Source of the DNA: Cardiocondyla obscurior
Lineage: Eukaryota > Arthropoda > Insecta > Hymenoptera > Formicidae
Reading direction: 5' to 3'
DNA: 64,000 bases
Assembly (NCBI RefSeq): GCF_019399895.1
Contig: NC_091868.1
Span: forward strand, 3,706,499-3,770,498
The first letter of the stretch is position 1. Each line of letters starts with the position of its first letter. Shown here in pieces: positions 38,790 to 47,126 of this stretch. Below the pieces are notes generated by a model. The model saw only the letters and a program-made list of their open reading frames with translations, searched no databases and was not told where the DNA came from. The position numbers and the translations under genes were made by a program.

Positions 38790-40160
38790 CATGTACGTCT
38801 TAAAACTTTATGCCAAAATCCTAAGCTTTTCAAGTAAAAAAAAAAAAAAAATTAATTAATGCGTAGTTTATCTAATAAGTATTATTAACTAAAAGTATGC
38901 TTTATGTATAATCCGTAATAGTATAGTTGATTTTATATTTTTTTAATAAAAAGCATTGGCCAGTGAACAAAGTTAAAAAGTGATAATTTAATTATTCTAA
39001 AGGATTTAATTTACAGCTACGATATACTTGTAACTGCAATACCAATTCATAACACACAATTATAGCTGTGCAATTAATTAAAAATACAACTATGTAATGT
39101 GCAATTATTCGATGGACTAAACTTGATATAAATATTATATATATAAAATATAATCGTGATATATACGAAATGTTTCAAAATTAAATAGATAAATTTCGAA
39201 TATAAAAGAAAGTGTAATAATTATCGAAACATTGATATCATAACAAATGAAATATTTCAGTTTTAATCTTCTATTTAATTTAATGAAAAATTACTTTGTA
39301 CGTACTCATTAACATAGAAATTACAAAAATGTATCGTTTTAATTTTAAAACATTTTGTATATACATATACATATTTTATAAATGTGTGTGTGTACTCGTA
39401 CATAAATTTATGTATTTATACATAATTATGTAACTGTGTTACGTGTATATATACATATTATTTGCAAAAATGCAACGACTATGAAATTAGATTGAAAAAT
39501 TTTTCTTCAGTTTTTTTTACTTTTAGTTGAAAAAGACTTACCTCATTTTTTCCTAATTATTTGATGTAAGTATTGTAGAGTATTAATTATATTGATAATT
39601 TTAATACATAAATATCAACTTTGTTACATTAATTGCCTATTTCATATAAATTAGTTTATGTATTATAAAATTATGTTTTTAATATTTTATATTCAACCAA
39701 ATAAAAAGCTATTTGTAATTAAGAACCTCAACTATACGCTTAATTTTTGTTATATCTCTGAGAATAATAATTTAACTGCTGTATAACTATATTATCTGTG
39801 TTAATTACATGTGAAATTAATAAAGAAAAAAATGTGTATTAAATAATGCCTAATGTTTTTAAATTCCATATTTATCAGAAATTTATCAATATATATGTTT
39901 GAACACAATATTAATTATTATCTGTACATTATTTATTTTTCTCAATCGTTGATTTTTTTAACAACTAGTAAATAATTCACAAAAAGTGCACACTGTAATA
40001 TTGTTGTATCTAATTGATAGTTAAATAAGTAGTTGAATAAGAAAATTATGTAAAACATAATATAAATATCATATCTCTAACCTTTTATTGACTCAATTTT
40101 TCAGCCAAATGCAGGATACATGTTATAAAGGATGCTAATATGCTTTGTAGAACACTATAT
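38790..40160. other. AT-rich intergenic region, no gene seen
   Basis: No open frame, splice chain or repeat boundary recognised. An A-run lies at about 38838-38850. Confidence 0.45.
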
Positions 40161-40167
40161 AGAATCT

Positions 40168-40893
40168 TTATTCTTCATAACCGTCTGGTAAAGCATTTGC
40201 ATGTGGATTATGGAAAAGAGAGTGATTACCATCTCCCCACGGGAATTTCTGTATAAAATAATTTTAAAAAATTAAGTTTACCAAAAGCTGCTTTTTGAAA
40301 GCTTGTATTTATACATTTCATCAAAATTATATGTATTTTATTCTCACCTTGGTTCTCACTCTCATGTGATCATAAGAACAAATTCTGGACGTGGATCATT
40401 ATGATGTGCTTGATGATTTAAATAACAATTAACCATAGCCAGCCCTATCGCCGGAAATCCAACGAAAAACGAAATCCTTTTCCACAGAACCTGTGTCTGT
40501 TCTATAAAAAGCGAACAGTATCTGTTATGTAATGTTCATTGATAACTTATTGAACATTCACATACATTTTCTCATAGTTAATAACACGTGATATGCTATC
40601 ACACTTAATTATTGTTTATTCTATATTAAATAATGTCTATTCAAGTAAAAAAAACAGAGCATTCAAGCCTAAATTAATAAAATATGCCAAAAATGTGGAA
40701 ATGCAAACGATAACTGTGATCTACTATGGAACCTTTTACAAGGCTACGAGTATCGTGGTTCTCGCGTGTGTAAAAAATATATTAATTTAGTTAGTGCGCT
40801 TTATTTATATTTACCTGTGGTGGCATGTTGACCGGCAGCTGCCGATGCAAATTGTCTGGAAAAGATACGATTCGCTCTCGCCCAAGCAGCCAT
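40168..40893 (-). CDS. COX6A: Cytochrome c oxidase subunit 6A, with a one-base frameshift as given
   Basis: Three reverse-strand exons: 40893-40815 ([15 protein letters not shown]..., a mitochondrial-type presequence), 40501-40348 (transmembrane part, [20 protein letters not shown]) and 40248-40168 ([18 protein letters not shown]...GYEE). The [14 protein letters not shown] signature and the domain order are diagnostic of COX6A, a nuclear-encoded subunit of the inner-membrane cytochrome oxidase. Exon 2 is one base short: the frame leaves PRPEFV near 40370 and returns with YDHMRVRTK, so a base, probably one C of a CC pair, is missing. Everything else, including splice sites and stop, looks intact. 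Either a sequence error or an early pseudogene or paralogue. Confidence 0.85.
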
Positions 40894-41007
40894 GTTTTAT
40901 TCTCGGTGGCTCCTTGCTTCTGTGCTCGTAACTGCACTCAACACTCTTTTTAGTACACTAAATGGCAGATATGGCATTTGCCTCGGCGACGGCGGCTGGT
41001 GGCGGTG
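40894..41007. promoter_or_regulatory. Short GC-rich spacer upstream of COX6A, possible shared promoter
   Basis: The spacer separates the COX6A start on the reverse strand from rightward sequence. It includes an ATG-led GC-rich open stretch (40962 on) cut off by the 15-bp array at 41008. Divergent promoter use with the RING gene at 41492 is inferred from position only. Confidence 0.3.
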
Positions 41008-41421
41008 CAGTTGCCCACAGTTCTATTGCCCACGTAGCGATTGGCCACGTATCAATAGGACACAGTGCGATTGGCCACAGCTCAATTGGACACAGATCAA
41101 TTGGACACGGTTCTATTGCCCACGTAGCGATTAGCCACGTATCAAATGGACACAGTGCGATTGGACACGAAAAGTTGCCCACCGTTCAAATGACCACAGA
41201 TCAGTTGCCCACCGTTCAAATGCCCACAGATCAAACGCCCACAGAAAGTGAATTTTTGTTCGTTTGCCCACGGAGTGTATGTCAGTTGCCCACAGTTCTA
41301 TTGCCCACGTAGCGATTGGCCACGTATCAATAGGACACAGTGCGATTGGCCACAGCTCAATTAGACACAGATCAATTGGACACGGTTCTATTGCCCACGT
41401 AGCGATTGGCCACGTATTTGC
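41008..41421 (+). repeat. Array of diverged 15-bp units, left copy
   Basis: The sequence is built of 15-base units such as TTGCCCACGTAGCGA, TTGGCCACGTATCAA, TAGGACACAGTGCGA and TTGGACACAGATCAA: a fixed TTGSMCAC core with a variable end. One full block (41008-41265) is followed by GAATTTTTGTTCG, then GAGTGTATGT and a second, partial block. The same order of units appears reversed at 42810-43304. The 15-base period keeps frames open and produces a pentapeptide-like translation; I do not treat it as a gene. Confidence 0.9.
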
Positions 41422-41491
41422 CAGTGTCGTTTAAAAATTGCTCGTTATATTAAGGACTCAAGAAATATCACGAGGCAGTACAAACGGTACG

Positions 41492-41864
41492 ATGTCGTTT
41501 TATGGAAAAGAGCAAGGTAATAACTTTTGTACAAAGAATTTTGTAGTTGAGTCTAAAATTAAATTACAATTTTAGTATTGAAATACGGCGCACCGAAGTG
41601 CCGAGCCTTTGCTGAAGGAAGATGTCACATTTGGAATTGCAAACGAGAAAAGTAGACTGGAATGTAACGAAAACTCTAAGTCCATCAGAAGCAAAATCTT
41701 CTTCAGACATATGCACGGTATGCCTTACTAACGAGCGCACACATGCTTTCGTACCTTGTGGACATCTTGCCTGTTGCGTTACATGTATCAAACGTTTGGA
41801 AGCTAAGCGTTGTCCCATATGCAACGACCCGTATGAAACCTACATAAGGATTAGAAAACCATAA
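41492..41864 (+). CDS. Small RING-finger protein (E3 ligase type), possible one-base lesion
   Basis: The clear part is 41622-41864, 80 codons: a C3HC4-type RING (CTVCLTNERTHAFVPCGH, CCVTC, CPIC) ending YIRIRKP, like C-terminal RINGs of IAP and Neuralized-type ligases. A leader exon 41492-41516 (MSFYGKEQ) splices (GTAATA...TTTTAG) to 41576 and continues KYGAPKCRAFAEGRC to CKREK and then TAG; one extra A in GAAAAG would join this smoothly to the RING frame. As given, translation would have to start at the internal ATG 41622. Predicted role: ubiquitin transfer. It sits between two inverted 15-bp arrays. Confidence 0.65.
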
Positions 41865-42005
41865 GACATTACAGCATATTTATGTAAAAATATGTTTAGA
41901 TTTAAGAGATAAAATCTTTAGGCGTGTTACTTCGTGCGGAAAAAATACAACATAACTTTATACTGATGTTTGTTATTTTTGAACAAAGTTCTGATACATA
42001 TAAGT

Positions 42006-42352
42006 TACAAAACGGACTGAAATACACTGTGATACGTTATAGCTTTAGATACTGTTATTTTATGTACAAGCGTAGAACGTGATGTAACTCGAACACGGTT
42101 GCTTTTGTATCTTTTCGTCGCTTATGACTGTGTAGTTGTAAAACATATTTTTATTCGATTATGCCAAAGTGCGCTTTACCAAACCGTTGTAATGTAGCAG
42201 AGATTCTGATGTAACTTGTTTTATTTTTTAGTATTCGAGCATGCAGTTGTAATACTTATAGATTGCAAAATGGACTTAGATACAGTGTGATACGTTATAG
42301 CTTTAGATACTATTATTTTATTTACAAGCGTAGAACGTGATGTAACTCGAAC
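42006..42352. repeat. Direct repeat of about 88 bp downstream of the RING gene
   Basis: 42006-42094 and 42264-42352 share GTGATACGTTATAGCTTTAG and GCGTAGAACGTGATGTAACT in the same order with few changes. Probably a local duplication or part of an unrecognised element. Confidence 0.75.
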
Positions 42353-42782
42353 TCTAATGTGTATCGGCTGCGTGTGAATACTTTTGTCGTAACGATTTCT
42401 TTTGTTTTTCTTATCGGTTATGAATGTGTAGTTAGTAAGTTAATTTTTTTCCCGATTATTAAAAAATATCAAAATATATGTATACAGTTATTTTTTATAT
42501 CGCAACGACTTTAAAATTCGTTAAATCTATTTTTATACCTGTAACAAACAGTACATTATAAAATTCAACGTAATAAATTATTGTTAAATAAGATTAATTT
42601 TCTATGCTGTACACTATGCATAATACCTACTTCTTAATTACTATTTTTATTCTATCCTGCCGCTGACTGCCTCGCACAAAGTAATATCCATAAACAACGC
42701 GTCCACAAATAAATAATAATATTAAATTAATATTTTGCGGTAACCAGTCTTATATGGTAAGTGGCACTTCCATTTTCTGATT

Positions 42783-42797
42783 CACCCTGTATATAAT
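42783..42797. mobile_element. Isolated mariner-type terminus
   Basis: TTCACCCTGTATATA matches the CACCCTGTA ends of the MITEs in this window and lies just outside the right 15-bp array. No partner end was found nearby. Confidence 0.4.
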
Positions 42798-42809
42798 ATA
42801 AAAGTCGCA

Positions 42810-43304
42810 TTTGAACGGTGGGCCACTGATCTGTGGGCTTTTGAACGGTGGGCCACTGATCTGTGGGCTTTTGAACGGTGGGCCACTGATCTGTGGGCCA
42901 TTGAACGGTGGGCACTGATCTGTGGGCTTTTGAACGGTGGGCCACTGATCTGTGGGCAATTGAACGGTGGGCCATTGATCTGTGGGCCATTGAACGGTGG
43001 GCCATTGATCTGTGGGCTTTTGAACGGTGGGCATTTATCCGTGGGCAAACGAACAAAAATTCACTTTCTGTGGGCGTTTGATCTGTGGGCATTTGAACGG
43101 TGGGCAACTGATCTGTGGTCATTTGAACGGTGGGCAACTTTTCGTGTCCAATCGCACTGTGTCCATTTGATACGTGGCCAATCGCTACGTGGGCAATAGA
43201 ACCGTGTCCAATTGATCTGTGTCCAATTGAGCTGTGGCCAATCGCACTGTGTCCTATTGATACGTGGCCAATCGCTACGTGGGCAATAGAACTGTGGGCA
43301 ACTG
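42810..43304 (-). repeat. Array of 15-bp units, right copy (inverted), with a 30-bp sub-array
   Basis: Read on the reverse strand from 43304, this repeats the left array unit for unit down to about 43035 and then extends into about 14 further units alternating between a CCGTTCAAN-type and an AGATCANNN-type unit (GCCCACCGTTCAA / GCCCACAGATCA), i.e. a 30-bp dimer. With the left copy it forms inverted terminal arrays around 41.43-42.8 kb. A 193-codon frame across it on the reverse strand is a by-product of the period. Confidence 0.9.
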
Positions 43305-43357
43305 ACATACACTCTTTGTTGTAATGTTAAAATGTTAATGATAAGATTTTCTTTCAG

Positions 43358-44058
43358 GACTGTGAGTTCATTGTCAGATTTGACAAACGTGAATTATGAA
43401 ACGCCACATGAAGAAAATGCAGATCTTTTTCAATCACGTATTACGATTCAGGAATCATTTCAGGAATCAATGTTAAGTCCAACTATTCAAGAAATTTCCA
43501 CAAGCAGCAGTTCTTCACAAAATATCAATGAGACATCTAAAATACCAGTTAAAAATACAAGTAGATACTTAACTAAATATATTTACATTACTATTACATT
43601 ACTAAATATAATACAATAAAAGTTTTGCACATAGTAAAATACGTGTCGCTAACAAAAACATTACTTAACATTCTTTTAGAACGATTCCGCCGAGCCGAGC
43701 CAAATGATGATGAACCCGAATGGCCGAGCCGAGAATCGAAAAGTAAGTCTTTCTGATTTATTCCATTACAAAATGTCTAATATATTATTTGAAAATTATT
43801 TTTACAGCGATCATTGTATTATATACATTTTATACAAATAATTATGTTTCAGAAAATAAAAGTGAAGGGCAGTTAGAAGCAGCTCTTTTAAAAGCCCTGG
43901 AAGTGCTACCACCTGCACAGACCATTGATCCGCCAAACACTTTCTTGTTACATTTGGGAGAGATGATGCAGAAGTTGCCTCTTCTCGAGAGAATGCGGGT
44001 AGAAATAGATATTTTTAAATTGGTTGCGGATAAATTAGAAAGTTGCAGTAACTACTAG
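43358..44058 (+). CDS. BESS-motif-type protein associated with Harbinger element 2 (5' end unclear)
   Basis: Exons 43358-43560, 43680-43742 and 43853-44058 join in phase; the first starts after CTTTCAG, so an upstream exon is expected but not found. The sequence is a Ser/Thr-rich linker, an acidic/basic segment (RRAEPNDDEPEWPSRESK), then a helical C-terminus (FLLHLGEMMQKLPLLERMRV) that fits the BESS motif. It converges on the Harbinger transposase at 44740-46275, as in element 1. The expected N-terminal DNA-binding part is missing; the right 15-bp array lies immediately upstream and may have replaced it. Confidence 0.55.
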
Positions 44059-44130
44059 TACTAAGTAAAAAGTTTTGCATTTATTATTATGACGTACATA
44101 GTATTAAGTTTATTATTGTTTATATTTTAA

Positions 44131-44502
44131 TTATATCTTTATTGAACGTTCGTTCAATATTTTCGTTTCTAATGTTTCTTCTTCTGGACATCCGGGTTGG
44201 CAAACGAGAAGACCTTTTTCCATTTGTTGAATATACTCGTTGCATGTAGAATAACTAAAATAAAAGATTTTTAATTTAGAAATATTGCTTACTTGTTTAA
44301 AACAGAGTTAATATTAAACTTGAAATTATTCATACTGAGTGTTTAACGCTTTTTCTTTAGCTTGAAGAAAACCTTGACTTGGTATAAGATCCCCAATACC
44401 GAGAGAAATTTCTCTCTCAAAATTAAAATAATTTGTTATTCTGGTTAAACGCCACATGGCTGTAATAGCAACATCCTCACCCCAGTCACGTAATAAAACG
44501 TA
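44131..44502 (-). pseudogene. Fragment of the RNA polymerase III largest subunit gene (RPC1/POLR3A)
   Basis: Two reverse-strand exons, 44502-44336 and 44254-44131, join across an 81-base GT-AG intron. The first reads YVLLRDWGEDVAITAMWRLT, then ISLGIGDLIPSQGFLQAK; the second CNEYIQQMEKGLLVCQPGCP, then EEETLETKILNERS and a TAA. This order (GIGD-P-QG-L-AK, C-EYI, QPGC--EETLE) is characteristic of the funnel region of RPC1. No internal stop occurs, but nothing before or after it remains: it starts at a (TAA)n tract and ends at a stop. It lies between the BESS gene and transposase of Harbinger 2, so it looks like a captured host-gene piece. Confidence 0.75.
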
Positions 44503-44576
44503 AAATAATAATAATAATAATTTAATAATAATAATAATTTAATAATAATAATAATAATTTAATAATTAAATTAGAA
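44503..44576. repeat. (TAA)n/(AATAAT)n microsatellite
   Basis: Imperfect TAA repeat directly upstream of the RPC1 fragment, marking its truncated edge. Confidence 0.85.
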
Positions 44577-44739
44577 ATAATTTATCGCTAGCAAAACTAA
44601 TGCTTCTGCTCTAGCTTCTTCAGTTTGCGTCGCTGCTATAAATAATAATAACATAGTGATATTACAGTGATAATATAGTAATAATATAGTGATGTATAAG
44701 AAATTAATAAAATACTCACATAAGTAACGTAAAACTCGA

Positions 44740-46275
44740 TTAAAAGTCATTTTGCAATACTTTTTCCCATTGCCAGGGCAATGCTCCTGCGTTCTCAAAA
44801 TATGTAGCAAAGTAATTTCGGATTTGATAAGCAGAATTATCTTTGTTCCTTAAAACAAATGGACGAGTGTTCTCTTGCAAAGCGCCATTTACAATTTGAT
44901 CCTCAGTAGTAACATGCGTATAACGTCTGTAGTGATTTGACAATTTGTTTTCGTTTAAAATAATAAAGTTATGTAAGCAAACAGTTGCCTGAATAATTTT
45001 CTCTGCTGTGGAGACGGATGCTATTATGGCTCGACGATAGATTCGCCATTTCGCTGCCAATATACCGAACGCACTTTCAATTACTCTCCGTGCTCGACTG
45101 AGACGATAGTTGAATACCTGTATAAATATAAATATTAATAAGTACATAAATATTTAAAAATACAATAATACATGCATGTAAGAGTTCAAAATATCTGTTT
45201 TTCACGTCTTTAATACCTTTTTTTGACGGTTTAAATGTTTGCTTCGTGGATATGGCCGCATCATATAATTTGTTAGAGCAAATGCTTCATCCGCAACTAG
45301 TACAAATGGTATTGCTGGACCAGATATTTCAATTGATTTTGGCTCTGGTAAATTGAGATCTTTGTTTTCAAATCGCTGACCGAAAATTGAATTTGAAAAG
45401 ATTCCGCCATCGCTCTGTCGTCCTTCTGCACCGATATCTACTAGTGTAAAACAATAATCAGCATCACAAACCGCTAATAAATTAATGCTGTGATGTTCTT
45501 TGTAGTTGTAAAAAGTTGAGCCACTGTGGGAGGTGACTGAAATAAAAACAATTAAATTATTTACATATTATACAATAACTATAAATATTAAGTATATTAT
45601 ATTTAAACTCACCTGAATTTGTACGTGTTTCCCGTCTATCGCACCTATACAGTGTGGAAAATTCCACTTTATTGCAAAATTATTTGCAATTTTCAGCCAG
45701 TTTTCTTCTTTTACATCAGGAAAAACTAATTTCTGTAAAGTGTTCCACAATTCTTCGCACGTCTCCGAAATAATTTTTGATACTGTGCATACTGCGACTC
45801 GAAAAGAATAAGATATCGAAGTCATACTATCACCAGATGCTAGGTAACGTAGGCATATTAGAAGCCTAGTACGACTTGATATTGGATCTCGAATACAATA
45901 TTGTTTTTCTATGTGTGGTCCAACAATACTAAGTAATAGCTCAAAAGTTTCTGGATACATTCTACAATAATTGTAGAACATTTCAGGATCATTAAATGTC
46001 ATTTCTTTGACCAGATTATCGCTGGAACCTTGTAAAAATCTTTGTCTCGCTGTAAAAATTGGGTGTACCCATGTTCTGCGAGAATGTTTTTATTTTTTTA
46101 ATAACTTCCATAATGTTATTAAAATTATTAATTGACGTCTGTCAACTTGTTTATAACATATTTCCTTTCTGCACATTCTCAATCGTTTCCATATTAAAAA
46201 TAATATCGTGCTGGATATTACTGAATCCATTGTTGATATTAAAGTACGCTTCGTATACCTGTTAAAATGTACCAA
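44740..46275 (-). pseudogene. PIF/Harbinger transposase 2, with one stop and one frameshift
   Basis: Reverse-strand exons: first block from 46275 (ATG) to 45613, with an in-frame TAA at 46092-46090 just before the RRTWVHPIFTARQRF start of the conserved region; 45536-45217; 45117-44740. Asp in CIGAIDGKHVQIQ, second Asp in RQSDGGIFSNS, Glu in RARRVIESAFGIL. Exon 2 is one base short near 45525 (SPP...SGSTFYNYK), breaking the frame. An internal ATG at 46002 exists. The stop and frameshift suggest an inactive copy, in contrast to element 1. It differs clearly in sequence from element 1, so it is a different lineage. Confidence 0.82.
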
Positions 46276-46451
46276 ATTAATATTGTATCAGTAACGTTGA
46301 TAACAAAGAGCAATTTAAGAGATTACTCACCTTGAATGGCAACGCTACTGCTTAAAGAATTTACTATCAGCACTTCGCCATGTTCGCTCTCTTCAATGAG
46401 ATAATAAACAATGCTCACACATTCCGTTCACATACACAACTGTACAGAATT

Positions 46452-46608
46452 CTTCTTTTACATGGAGCGTATTTTGCGCACGCGTAACTTTATGGGACCC
46501 AGTCAAAAATTTCTTTAACATTTCTCTAACAGAAACTCTAAGCAGCTATTGGCTGTAATAATTCCGCCGCATACGCTTTATAGACAAAGTACGCTCCATG
46601 TAAAAGTA
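46452..46608. mobile_element. Small MITE with TTTTACATGGAGCGTA ends
   Basis: The left end CTTTTACATGGAGCGTATTTTG and right end CAAAGTACGCTCCATGTAAAAG are inverted repeats of about 20 bp, enclosing about 115 bp. The same core, TTACATGGAGCGTAACG, occurs in inverted form at 46650-46690. Confidence 0.6.
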
Positions 46609-46639
46609 GGGTCTTAAAACAGCGCAACGTATTTTAAAA

Positions 46640-46694
46640 GTTACCAGATACGCAGGCTACGCTTAACGCACGTTACGCTCCATGTAACGGCAGC
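46640..46694. mobile_element. Probable terminal region of Harbinger 2
   Basis: On the reverse strand GGCTGCCGTTACATGGAGCG followed by TAACGTGCGTTAAGCGTAG shares its core with the adjacent small MITE. It lies outside the transposase 5' end, as a Harbinger terminus should. The opposite end was not found. Confidence 0.4.
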
Positions 46695-46766
46695 CTTACA
46701 GACATGGTGTCTCTTACAGACATGGTGTCTTTTTCAGACATGGTGTCTCTTACAGACATGGTGTCT
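46695..46766. repeat. 18-bp tandem repeat, exactly four copies
   Basis: CTTACAGACATGGTGTCT repeated at 46695, 46713, 46731 (TTTTCAGAC variant) and 46749. It directly abuts the Harbinger-type terminus. Confidence 0.95.
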
Positions 46767-46769
46767 ACT

Positions 46770-47126
46770 CATGACAATAATTAAATTAGCATTTTTTACA
46801 TATTTTAAAACATATGCTATTAATTTTTTCTCACTTAATATGGTATAAAATAATATAACATGAAAATGCAATAGTATTATCTTCATTATTGTCATACGTG
46901 GAGTAGAATACTAATCTACTTTTCTTTTTAGTTTAACGTTTAGCGTACGAATGATCTGTGGATATTACAGCTGTGACTATTTCATTATTATTAGATGAAG
47001 ATGCAACAGCATTATTGTCATCATTGTCGTATGCGGAATACAATGTTAAAGTACTTTTTTTTTTAATACAATGTTTAGCGTACAAATTGTCTGTGGACAT
47101 TAAAGCTAATTCTCATCTATACTCAT
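46770..47126. other. 3' flank of the hAT element with a diverged internal repeat
   Basis: TTTAGCGTAC-AATG-TCTGTGGA-ATTA-AGCT-like sequence occurs twice, near 46935-46970 and 47070-47107, in the same orientation. Probably sub-terminal repeats of the hAT element. Confidence 0.35.

Noticed and set aside
41008..41421. Bacterial-type pentapeptide-repeat protein
   Set aside because: Residue pattern (xHxxI) does not match A(D/N)LxX and comes from the DNA period; codon choice follows the 15-bp unit, not a protein.
42727..43308. 193-codon reverse-strand frame with pentapeptide-like repeats (AHxxI/GHxxI)
   Set aside because: The array period of 15 bases is five codons, so several frames stay open on both strands; no start context or conserved non-repeat part.
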